Source: Aeromonas eucrenophila
Lineage (GTDB): Bacteria > Pseudomonadota > Gammaproteobacteria > Enterobacterales > Aeromonadaceae
Assembly: GCF_000819865.1 (NCBI RefSeq)
Contig: NZ_CDDF01000001.1
Span: 407,775-471,774, forward strand
Length of the DNA: 64,000 nt
Reading direction: 5' to 3'
Under the pieces are notes generated by a model that searched no databases, was not told the DNA's origin, and was given only the letters and a program-made list of their open reading frames with translations. Position numbers and translations under genes: made by a program. Below are positions 56,415-64,000 of this stretch, piece after piece. Position 1 is the stretch's first letter. Every line of letters starts with the position of its first letter.

Positions 56415-56846
56415 GCTATAAAAACAGTCTCAATATATTAAATATGTAGTTGCCATCAATTGGCTCTATCACCAGGAGAAATGGATGGCTATGTCGTGTA
56501 GTATGCCAGCTATCTCAGTCGAAGCTGTTCAGGTTCTCCCAGTAGAGGCAATACGGAAGCTACTCTACCCGTATTAAGAGGGACAAGTGAGTGCAATCCC
56601 TCAATAAAAAATATTAAATTGTTTAAGATCATTACATTACGAGTTGATACTTGCATACTGAACAACGTCCTCACAAATCCCCCCGTCTACTCTATTATCA
56701 AGAAATACTGTTCTATGCTGATTTGAACAATGCCTCATGCCTTTTTCATACTACATAAGTGATAAGTGCGAGGTTTACGTTATGGCCCACAACAGCCCAG
56801 AAAGACTAACTTAAACCGATAGGCACACCGTTCAAGGACGATTCCT

Positions 56847-57491
56847 ATGAAAATAGAGACTCCATTGATACTGGTAACCGAAGCTAATGTTCAGGCGACG
56901 ACCCTAACTACGTACCTGGCAGCTCAGCTCGGCACACCAATAGGCTTGATCAATCACCCCAATCAACTATTGGAGATCGAGGGTTGCAGCCTGTTTTTGA
57001 TCGATCTTGACTACCTCAAATACAGCCAGCTGCTTAGCTGGAATCGGCATATCACCACCTTTGAGTTAACCAACACGGTGCTACTCAATGCACCGGCCAG
57101 CGCGGATCTCGATCTATTGCTCATGTGGCCAAATACCAGCGGTCTCTTCTTTCATCAGGACCCCCTGGATCGCCTAGCTGCAGGCCTCAAAAAGGTAGTG
57201 CAAGGTGAGTATTGGATCCCGCGCCACCTGCTATCTGAGCTAACCAATTACTATCGGCAGGGAATGGTTCTCGCTCAGACCAACCAAAATCTGCTCACAA
57301 CCCGCGAGTGCGAGATCATTCGCTGCCTGATGACGGGTGCCTCCAATGTTGAGATAGCCAGTAAATTGTACGTCAGCGAACATACTATCAAATCTCATCT
57401 CTATAATGTTTTCAAGAAGCTCAACGTAAAGAACCGATTGCAGGCAGTCATCTGGGCCAAGGAATACCTAGATATAACAAGTTCGAGCTGA
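56847..57491 (+). CDS. LuxR/FixJ-type regulator, CsgD/VpsT-like
   Basis: 214 aa. The N-terminal ~130 residues resemble a receiver that lacks the usual phosphorylation pocket, as in CsgD and VpsT. The C-terminal LuxR helix-turn-helix is near residues 150-210 (LTTRECEIIRCLMTGASNVEIA, then YVSEHTIKSHLYNVFKKLNVKNR). WPNTSGLFFHQD and GEYWIPRHLL match the CsgD/VpsT group. VpsT binds cyclic di-GMP through W[FLM][ST]R; here the site reads WIPR, so ligand binding is uncertain. AAGGA lies before the start. It is divergent from the RTX gene and convergent with the SCO gene. I infer it controls the RTX/T1SS genes. Confidence 0.82.
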   Translation: MKIETPLILVTEANVQATTLTTYLAAQLGTPIGLINHPNQLLEIEGCSLFLIDLDYLKYSQLLSWNRHITTFELTNTVLLNAPASADLDLLLMWPNTSGLFFHQDPLDRLAAGLKKVVQGEYWIPRHLLSELTNYYRQGMVLAQTNQNLLTTRECEIIRCLMTGASNVEIASKLYVSEHTIKSHLYNVFKKLNVKNRLQAVIWAKEYLDITSSS

Positions 57492-57621
57492 TGTAGGTCT
57501 GCCTGCTCTGCCGCTGATGGTTGATGACCTGGATCAAAGAGCCGTGAAAATTTCCTTGATTGTATGATCTTTGGAACAGGGCCCACTTTTATACCATTTC
57601 CTCTAACCCGACAGATGGTCA

Positions 57622-58260
57622 TTATGTCACCTGCTCTATTAATTTAAGTATCTGGTCTGGCTTGGCTAGCGCGGGTGCCATACTCCAGCGTGACAGCCTA
57701 TTATTGCCAACTCTTAGCATTCCAGTATGACTTGTGCTGAGGCCATCAAGGGCAGGATCGGGATCATAGAACCCCATGCTATAGCGTACCAATTTTATCA
57801 TCTCAGGTTTACCTGTCAGAAATAACCAACCTGGTGGTATATGGTGCTGCTTCACATAATGTGATAAATGAGTAACTGTATCTTCTTCTGGTCTTAGCGT
57901 TATTGAACACATTTGAATTGGTATGCCTTGCATTTTTTTAGCAATTAAGCGTTGCACTTGCATCAGATTGCTTGTGGTTAATGGACAGCTATCCATACAG
58001 TCGGCATACATCATATTAATGAGAAGAATTTTATTGTTCACTACATCGTCATAAAATTTTATTTCTTTGCCTTCATGTGTCCACAGAGGAGCATTAGGTA
58101 TATTGCTTGGACCAAATTTGGGCACGTCAAGCACTACTTCAACTACTTCTTTTTTTTCTTTTTTGGCCGCAACAGGAAAACTAGCCATGATCGTGGCTGC
58201 GACAGTTGTCGCACCCAAACCCAGGATAAAATGCCGACGATTATTAACATTGATGTCCAT
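57622..58260 (-). CDS. SCO1/SenC family copper chaperone-like thioredoxin-fold protein
   Basis: 212 aa. The N-terminus NNRRHFILGLGATTVAATIMASFPVAA looks like a Tat-type export signal (Arg pair before a hydrophobic stretch). The mature part has the SCO copper-binding CxxxC in YADCMDSCPL near residue 96 and the conserved His in STSHTGML near 178. SCO proteins bring copper to the Cu-A site of oxidases or act as thiol oxidoreductases. Lying 52 bases after the multicopper oxidase, it most likely helps load that enzyme with copper in the periplasm. No strong ribosome site is visible, so coupling to the upstream gene is possible. Confidence 0.85.
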   Translation of the reverse strand: MDINVNNRRHFILGLGATTVAATIMASFPVAAKKEKKEVVEVVLDVPKFGPSNIPNAPLWTHEGKEIKFYDDVVNNKILLINMMYADCMDSCPLTTSNLMQVQRLIAKKMQGIPIQMCSITLRPEEDTVTHLSHYVKQHHIPPGWLFLTGKPEMIKLVRYSMGFYDPDPALDGLSTSHTGMLRVGNNRLSRWSMAPALAKPDQILKLIEQVT

Positions 58261-58312
58261 ATACGTATACCCTACTTATTGAAAAGGTCTATGTTGAGTT
58301 AACAATAGTCTG

Positions 58313-60244
58313 CTATGAGCCCTCTACAATATCCCAACGAAGCATCATGGCATGATCCTCATGAATCAAATTATGACAATGCATGACGTATTTTCCGGTA
58401 CAGTCTCGAAATTCTAAATACACTCGAGTGATCGAGTTTGGTTCTAATACATATACATCTTTACGTCCTTGCTCGTGAAGGGGGATGGGTACTTTCACCC
58501 CATCAATAAATTTGCTTAATATTCGACCCTCTTCAAAGTGAATATGAATAGGGTGCTCCCAACCGCCAGAGTCATTCACCAACTCCCACACTTCTGCCGT
58601 TCCCTTTTTAACTTTTACTGTGGGTTTTGTAACATCAAATATCTTATCATTGATAACCCATAATCCACTCTTATGCTCAAATTCGAAACGCCGCACTGGT
58701 ATATTCAACCGTTTGATTTCTTCCTCTGACAATGCAAATTTATCCGCAGGAAGAGGTCTTAAATAATCCCTAATTTCACTAAAGTCATCAACAATGCCCA
58801 TGTCATAATCAATGACAATTTTCATTATGCGTTCACCAGGTAACACCACCTTATCCGGCTTGCGAGTCGATGTTTGCGTTAGTCGGTTAACCAAAAAGAG
58901 CTCCGTCTTGTTAGGATATCCTTTAAAGTCCATGACGATATCAGCTCGCTCGGCAACACCTAAAGATACATTCTTTACACCCCTGATCGGTTTTGGCAAA
59001 AGGTTGCCATCATTGGCAATATAAACGAAGGGTTGAATTACATTTTTTGCATTAACAACTGCCAAGTTATAAAATCGGCTTGGTCCACTATTTAGAAGAC
59101 GCATTCTATATTTACGCGGGCTCACACGCCACACTGGTTTTATGCGACCATTAATAACAATTTTATCCCCCAATGTTCCTTCTGGATTTAACTGGTCATA
59201 CAGGAGCTTTCCTTTATCATCAAAGTGTCGGTCACAAATGTTGAAGGGGTAATCATAATCACCACTCGGCAGGTGGAGAGCGTCATTGTTAGGATCTTTC
59301 TCATTCCCTGAATCCAGCTCATCAAATAACAAGTAGAATCCGGATAAACCACGGTAGACGTTTGGGCCGGTAAAGTTTTCAGTATGATCATGGTAAAATA
59401 AAGTACCCAAGGCTTCCGTTGGATCTCCAAGGCTCAACCCAGTGGATCCAAAAGGTGGCCAATCTACTGTGTTAGTAAAATCTGCTTTAAGATTGAGATA
59501 CAGATGGTCTTTAAAACCACCGGCCTTGGTTAATGTTGGCCCGTACTTTGTTGAACTATACCAATCACCAGGAAAACCATCGCTTTCTGAACCAGTATGC
59601 AAGTTATGCAGGTGGGTGGATATATAGGGTGCACCGAAACCGACATGCCCTGCTGGTAATTTATTCCATATCCGACAAAGAAGAGGATGCCCATAATATG
59701 CCGCAACTATGACACTGGGCATCTCCGGTGACTTTGTTAATACAGCGCTATCCTGATAGCCCCATATTGGTTGCGCTGGATAGTTAGGATGAAATACCCA
59801 ATTAAATTGAACTGCAAACAATTCATAATATCTAGACTTAAAATCTGCAAGATTTTGTGCATGCGTAACCTGGGCCCAAAATGGATGAGGAAGACGACCC
59901 GCTTCGCCCCCTGCAATATTAGCTGTTTCTTGAGGTATAGGAGAAAGATCACGGGGTTTTAAATAGGTGATATGTCGAGGCAAGGTGTACCCCCACCCAG
60001 CAGTTGCTGGACTTGGTGGTAAAATAGGTGCCGTCGTGACATCATCATCATCACTTCCTGCCTGAGCTAGATTATGATTCACCAATGCCGATGTGGCATA
60101 TAGCAAGCCAGCTGAGTGCAATAATTCTCGCCTGGTTACTGAGCGATTTAATACTGAGTGCTCTTCACGTCTCTCATTACCACCATCTAATTCAATTGGA
60201 GTCAGCGATTTTTTATCTTCCATGTCTTTATGTGAAAAGTCCAT
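58313..60244 (-). CDS. Tat-exported multicopper oxidase, CotA-like
   Basis: 643 aa. The Tat signal contains SVTRRELLHSAG, predicting folded, copper-loaded export. Three cupredoxin domains carry the four copper motifs: HLHNLH (near 220), YHDHTENF (near 290), HPIHIHFEEG (near 570) and HCHNLIHEDHAMM (near 620), with the T1 Cys and a Met axial ligand. The first motif region STHLHNLHTGSESDGFPGDW resembles CotA-type laccase/bilirubin oxidase and phenoxazinone-synthase-like enzymes. Substrates could be phenols, bilirubin-like pigments or Mn(II). ATG 60244 has AGAGG upstream; a longer frame from 60268 lacks it. It sits downstream of the exporter genes and upstream of SCO. Confidence 0.86.
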   Translation of the reverse strand: MDFSHKDMEDKKSLTPIELDGGNERREEHSVLNRSVTRRELLHSAGLLYATSALVNHNLAQAGSDDDDVTTAPILPPSPATAGWGYTLPRHITYLKPRDLSPIPQETANIAGGEAGRLPHPFWAQVTHAQNLADFKSRYYELFAVQFNWVFHPNYPAQPIWGYQDSAVLTKSPEMPSVIVAAYYGHPLLCRIWNKLPAGHVGFGAPYISTHLHNLHTGSESDGFPGDWYSSTKYGPTLTKAGGFKDHLYLNLKADFTNTVDWPPFGSTGLSLGDPTEALGTLFYHDHTENFTGPNVYRGLSGFYLLFDELDSGNEKDPNNDALHLPSGDYDYPFNICDRHFDDKGKLLYDQLNPEGTLGDKIVINGRIKPVWRVSPRKYRMRLLNSGPSRFYNLAVVNAKNVIQPFVYIANDGNLLPKPIRGVKNVSLGVAERADIVMDFKGYPNKTELFLVNRLTQTSTRKPDKVVLPGERIMKIVIDYDMGIVDDFSEIRDYLRPLPADKFALSEEEIKRLNIPVRRFEFEHKSGLWVINDKIFDVTKPTVKVKKGTAEVWELVNDSGGWEHPIHIHFEEGRILSKFIDGVKVPIPLHEQGRKDVYVLEPNSITRVYLEFRDCTGKYVMHCHNLIHEDHAMMLRWDIVEGS

Positions 60245-60353
60245 ATTAACCTCTCTAGAATGATCCAATCAGTAGCCTGAGATGGCAAAAATCAGTTTAA
60301 CTCCGTTACCAGACAAATATATAACCTTTCGTTGTCATTGACAGACCTCCATC

Positions 60354-61718
60354 TCATTGCTCTTTAAATGATTTATCAAATCGTTCTAGCAAGGGCTTCA
60401 AAAGATAGCTAAGCAGTGTTCTCTCCCCTGTCTTAATGGTAATACTAGCAGGCATACCAGCCTTTATTTGATGGGTTCCTAATAATTTCATTCCCGCATC
60501 GGTGACCCCAATCTGAGCTAAATAATAAGGTTGGTGACTTGCTTCATCAATCATTCTATCTGCTGATATTGTGATGACTTTACCTGGGATAATAGGAGTC
60601 TGGGCATGATTAAATGCAGGAAAACTAATACTAACTGGCAGGCCTGATTCCATTTTATCAATTGATTGTACAGGTATCATCGCATCCACTTGTAGTGGTT
60701 GATCGCCAGGTACCACATCAAGTAAGGCTCCTCCAGCTTGGATCACCCCTCCTACCGTCGTCACGTGTAACCCTAAAACAACACCACCAATAGGAGCACG
60801 GATCGTGGTATGGTCCACATCATAATCTGCTGAATCGAGTTCATCCTCTAATGTTGCAACTTCCTTTTGCTGTGCGGTCAATTCGGTGACAACATCACGC
60901 TTGAATTCATTAGCTCTCTGCAATAGCTGAAGCTTTATTTCATTTATCTGACTGTATATACGACCAATATTAACGATATCTTCAGCGAGCTTGCCACTGA
61001 TATCTGCAGATTCGCGCTCAAGTGTGAGTAGTTGCATTTTGGGGTAGTAGTTATTCTTACTCAAACGTCTAATCGCGTCTAACTCCCGCTCTATCAACAT
61101 TAATTGCCGCTTACGTGAATATTGTACTTGGCTCAGACCGCTACTTTGTGCCAATGCACCTTGCAATGTTTCTTGCAAAATAGATGCCTCTCCTGCATTT
61201 GCATTCCGTCGTGCTGCAAATACCTTCTGCTGTAAATTGATGGCATCAGCCAAGCGTGGATTATCTTTAAACCGAGCAATAGTTTTTGGATCAAATTGCA
61301 CCTCAGGAAGGCCATCCCGTTCAGCCAACAAGCGATCTTCGATCGTCTTCGCCACCAGATATTGGGCCTCGAGGGCATTCTGACGTGCAAGCACTTGGGT
61401 TTTATCCAATTGCAGTAAAGGTTGCCCACGTTCAACCAGATCCCCCTCCTTCACATAAATATCACTTACTGTGCCGCCGTTAAGGTGCTGCACTGTTTTT
61501 CTATTGTTGGCTATCGTGACAGTGGCATTTGCAACAACACCAGCATCCAATGGCGCTATAACGCCCCAAAATAAGAAGCTACCCAGCCCTATCACAATAA
61601 CGAATAATCCGATCAGCAGTGGCCGCATCACCTGGACGTCAACTTCCCCTTGCCAATCTGCAAGTGGTGAAGAGGTCTCTTGCAGCGACAGTGAATCATT
61701 TACCGCGAGTTCTTTCAT
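60354..61718 (-). CDS. Type I secretion membrane fusion protein (HlyD family)
   Basis: 454 aa. A short cytoplasmic tail is followed by one membrane helix at residues ~33-55 (LLIGLFVIVIGLGSFLFWG). Next come a lipoyl half-motif (TVQHLNGGTVSDIYVKEGDLV), a long coiled-coil section (~120-290) and a second lipoyl half/beta-barrel. It links the ABC exporter to an outer-membrane TolC-like channel, as PrtE and HlyD do. ATGA overlap with the ABC gene shows translational coupling. No TolC gene lies in the window, so the host's own TolC is probably used. The likely cargo is the RTX peroxidase. Confidence 0.93.
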   Translation of the reverse strand: MKELAVNDSLSLQETSSPLADWQGEVDVQVMRPLLIGLFVIVIGLGSFLFWGVIAPLDAGVVANATVTIANNRKTVQHLNGGTVSDIYVKEGDLVERGQPLLQLDKTQVLARQNALEAQYLVAKTIEDRLLAERDGLPEVQFDPKTIARFKDNPRLADAINLQQKVFAARRNANAGEASILQETLQGALAQSSGLSQVQYSRKRQLMLIERELDAIRRLSKNNYYPKMQLLTLERESADISGKLAEDIVNIGRIYSQINEIKLQLLQRANEFKRDVVTELTAQQKEVATLEDELDSADYDVDHTTIRAPIGGVVLGLHVTTVGGVIQAGGALLDVVPGDQPLQVDAMIPVQSIDKMESGLPVSISFPAFNHAQTPIIPGKVITISADRMIDEASHQPYYLAQIGVTDAGMKLLGTHQIKAGMPASITIKTGERTLLSYLLKPLLERFDKSFKEQ

Positions 61719-63508
61719 GATGACTCCCCTGTTCGTACAGCTTTTTTCTGAATATTAATGCTGTCTACTTCTGCTTGGGTAATCTCCGTGGTGATATCAG
61801 CCCCCTGTACGGGAACAGATCGCAACATGCTGGCCTCTCGCAGTGCAGCAAACACTTCATCGCGAGTACCAAATGCTTTCATCATGCCATCACTGAGCAG
61901 CAAGACTTTATCCACGACGCCCAGAATGGTTGGCCGGTGAGAGATCAACACCAATGTGTGACCTTTTTGCTTAAATCTCTGGATCGCTTGGATCAGGGCC
62001 GCTTCCCCCACATCGTCCAAGCTAGCATTGGGCTCATCCAGGACTATCAGTGCAGGATCACCATAGAGTGCCCGCGCTAACCCGATTCTCTGTTTCTGCC
62101 CGCCTGACAACAAGCAACCACCGACGCCCAGAGGGGTCTCATATCCAAGTGGAAAACGCAGGATCATCTCATGCACCCCGGCCAACTTGGCTGCGGCAAC
62201 CAGCGCCTCACTATTCAATTCTCCGAAACGAGCAATGTTTTGCGCGACTGTGCCGTCGAACAGCTCAACTTCTTGCGGCAAATAGCCAAGGGATGCGCCT
62301 AATTCGGCTTTATCCCACTGATAAATATCGGCGCCATCAAGCCGAACCGTCCCGGACTGAGGAGCCCATATCCCCATCAACAACCTTGCCAAAGTCGACT
62401 TGCCACAGGCAGAAGGGCCAATGATCCCGAGTATCTCACCTGCAGAAAGAGTAAAATTGAAGTTACGCAAGATGGCTGGCCCACCGCCAGGGGCCGTGGC
62501 AAAGACCCCTTCAACCGAGAGATTCCCATTCGGTCGCGGTAAGGATACCTGTGCAGGGCGAGCGGGATAGTCATTGAGAAGGGTCAGCAAGCGATGCCAA
62601 GTTCCTCTAAATTGCAGCAACAATTTCCAGCTCGATATTACCTGTTCCACTGGTGTTAAGGCGCGACCAAGAATGATAGAGGAGGCGATCATCATGCCAG
62701 GCGTGATCTCACCCTCTATCACCAGCAAGGCTCCCGCTCCCAATGCGAGGGATTGCAGCAATACCCGAACAAAGCGGGTAATACTGTTCACAAACACGGC
62801 ACGATCCGAAGCCATTGTTTGTAGACCCAGCACCTGACGCTGCAGGGTTAACCAATGTTGGCGCATGGCAGATAACATTCCCATCGCCTCGATCGCTTCA
62901 CTATTACGTAACTGGTTATTAATCAAGGCGCTGCCCGCCATCGACAATTTATTGGCTTGAGCCAAGGGCTTATTGGTGAGGTTTTCCGTTATCAAGGCCA
63001 AAATAACCAGCAGGCTGGAACCAAATAATGTGAGCCAGCCCAGCAAGGGATGGATCAAGAAGGCAACGGCTAAATAGAGTGGAGTCCAGGGGGCATCAAA
63101 AAAGGCAAACAGGCTATTACCTGCCAAGAACTGACGGGCACTGGTCAAGTCTGAAAGAGCCTGAGCAGGAGTACCTTGGCCTTGGTGAAGGTTACGCTCG
63201 AAGGCAGCACCAAATACTCGTTTATTTAGTTGTTGTTCTAATCGATTGCCGATCCTAATCATCACCAAACCGCGTACACCCTCTAGCATAGCAATAAGGA
63301 GATAGACGCCAATTATCAGTAACGTCAGCATAAAAAGAGTGGTTGTATTCTGGCTCGCTAAGACGCGATCATAAACTTGCAGCATATAAATCGAAGGGGC
63401 AAACATCAATAAGTTGATGACACAGCTAAACAGGATCAACGTTGCAAACACTGGCCTAGCACTGAACAGTGCAGTGGTGAGTTCATTATGTGCTCCGAGA
63501 AATTTCAT
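61715..63508 (-). CDS. Type I secretion ABC exporter (PrtD/HasD type)
   Basis: 597 aa. The N-terminal membrane domain has six helices (residues ~20-320) without a C39 peptidase, as in PrtD-type exporters. The nucleotide-binding domain has Walker A GPSACGKSTL (near 372), the signature LSGGQKQRIGLARAL (near 478), Walker B LIVLDEP and the H-loop ISHR. It should export proteins with a C-terminal uncleaved signal, such as the RTX protein whose tail ends DFLLS. AGGGAG precedes the ATG. Its long AT-rich leader contains the 24-bp repeat array B. This gene is less AT-rich than the multicopper oxidase gene downstream. Confidence 0.93.
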   Translation of the reverse strand: MKFLGAHNELTTALFSARPVFATLILFSCVINLLMFAPSIYMLQVYDRVLASQNTTTLFMLTLLIIGVYLLIAMLEGVRGLVMIRIGNRLEQQLNKRVFGAAFERNLHQGQGTPAQALSDLTSARQFLAGNSLFAFFDAPWTPLYLAVAFLIHPLLGWLTLFGSSLLVILALITENLTNKPLAQANKLSMAGSALINNQLRNSEAIEAMGMLSAMRQHWLTLQRQVLGLQTMASDRAVFVNSITRFVRVLLQSLALGAGALLVIEGEITPGMMIASSIILGRALTPVEQVISSWKLLLQFRGTWHRLLTLLNDYPARPAQVSLPRPNGNLSVEGVFATAPGGGPAILRNFNFTLSAGEILGIIGPSACGKSTLARLLMGIWAPQSGTVRLDGADIYQWDKAELGASLGYLPQEVELFDGTVAQNIARFGELNSEALVAAAKLAGVHEMILRFPLGYETPLGVGGCLLSGGQKQRIGLARALYGDPALIVLDEPNASLDDVGEAALIQAIQRFKQKGHTLVLISHRPTILGVVDKVLLLSDGMMKAFGTRDEVFAALREASMLRSVPVQGADITTEITQAEVDSINIQKKAVRTGESS

Positions 63509-63746
63509 TTCTCACTCCCTTTATAGGCCATCCTGACCGGGAAGGTTAAGCCTCAAAAATTCAATCAGTTCGTTTTACGAGAAGTTTAATCTCATTTGAT
63601 TCAGCACCGACTAGATAGGATGTAAAAAAATTAATTACAAAACGGAATAACATCCATCTCACCAACATCACATTCTCATTATGTGATTCTTTATCTCACT
63701 AAAACAGTCTAGCTGAACTGTAGCCCTTACCAATATCAATTTGCGA

Positions 63747-63867
63747 GGATGCTTTAACATTAGTTAGTGATGGTGCTTTCACATTAACAACATCTTAATG
63801 CTTCCACATCAATCAATACTAATGCTTTAATATTAACTGGTACTAATACCTCTATATTAATTAGTGT
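63747..63867 (-). repeat. 24-bp direct repeats, array B (upstream of exporter operon)
   Basis: Five contiguous units start at 63747, 63771, 63796, 63820 and 63844; the second is 25 bases. They share the 16-base core TAATGCTTTAATATTA-type with array A at 56045-56140. A possible weaker unit precedes them (63723-63746). Core orientation relative to the downstream - strand gene equals that of array A. Confidence 0.8.
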
Positions 63868-63870
63868 GGT

Positions 63871-63942
63871 ACTTTGAGAGGCCCCATTTATGTCATGTTT
63901 AAATAAACCCAGATAATTAGATGCTTTGGAGTCTCTCAAAGT
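63871..63942. repeat. 10-bp inverted repeat with a branched loop and T6 tail
   Basis: ACTTTGAGAG (63871-63880) and CTCTCAAAGT (63933-63942) pair perfectly across 52 bases. The loop holds its own small hairpin GTTTA-AA-TAAAC (63898-63909). TTTTT follows on the + strand, so it could end a transcript coming from the left, or be the edge of a small mobile element. Confidence 0.55.
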
Positions 63943-64000
63943 TTTTTGTCACACTCTACTGGTGATAACTCGTTGTGGAAACTGTATCTGTGCTTGAGAG

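Larger units (their letters stand above)
55243..56846. other. 1.6-kb AT-rich divergent intergenic region between RTX and LuxR genes
   Basis: This region is markedly AT-rich compared with the host genes. It holds the 24-bp direct repeats at 56045-56140, a short GC-richer island at about 56281-56400, and a hairpin at 56401-56414. No open frame has a recognisable product; frames under 90 codons occur but lack good starts. It is unusually long for a bacterial promoter region and is probably regulatory. Confidence 0.6.
63509..64000. other. AT-rich leader of the exporter operon
   Basis: This 490-base stretch has no recognisable gene. It contains the 24-bp repeat array B and a 10-bp inverted repeat followed by T6. 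The window ends inside it. Confidence 0.5.

Overview
The window reads as chromosomal DNA of a gammaproteobacterium, most likely an Aeromonas. The purT, hxpB, ribE/norM, tRNA-Val array, polB, pirin, RIO kinase, lpxM, nfo and fdhD proteins all look like that lineage, codon use is GC-rich, and the ribE/norM pair is divergent as in enteric relatives. This assignment is inferred from protein resemblance, not from a database search.

Bases 1-13,400 are mostly core genes: the end of purT, hxpB with a duplicated tail, a CPXCG protein, ribE, yaeP, norM, an array of five intact tRNA-Val(GAC) genes plus one decayed copy, polB behind a probable LexA box, a repeat-bearing lipoprotein, a pirin, a RIO kinase and two tandem lpxM-type acyltransferases. 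Bases 13,400-43,100 are accessory metabolism. Six LysR genes each stand back to back with an enzyme or transporter gene: a TDT/SLAC1 channel, an SDR, a GH1 6-phospho-beta-glucosidase, fdhD-ydeP, a DJ-1/PfpI protein, and an Fe-alcohol dehydrogenase/MFS/MBL group. An AraC gene stands opposite a GH3 glucosidase. A diguanylate cyclase, an Omp85-type outer membrane protein, nfo, a Gfo/Idh oxidoreductase and a large ImpA/M60-like metalloprotease also lie here. The alcohol dehydrogenase has lost about 48 residues that should hold its nucleotide-binding GGGS motif.

Bases 43,500-64,000 are the most unusual part. A giant RTX protein of about 3,890 residues carries two complete animal-type haem peroxidase domains, each followed by Ca2+-binding repeats and Ig-like modules, and ends in a type I secretion tail. 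On the same strand lie a PrtD-type ABC exporter, an HlyD adaptor, a Tat-exported multicopper oxidase and an SCO-type copper chaperone. A CsgD/VpsT-like LuxR regulator is transcribed the other way. The multicopper oxidase/SCO section and the intergenic DNA are far more AT-rich than the rest of the window, which suggests acquisition. My inference is a secreted oxidative system: exported haem peroxidase plus periplasmic copper oxidase, under biofilm-type control. Its architecture recalls the MopA-type peroxidases linked to Mn(II) oxidation.

The long AT-rich leaders of the RTX gene and of the exporter operon share a family of 24-bp direct repeats (56045-56140 and 63747-63867), in the same orientation relative to both genes. 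This is the best candidate for an undescribed element in the window. No insertion sequence, CRISPR array or integrase was seen.
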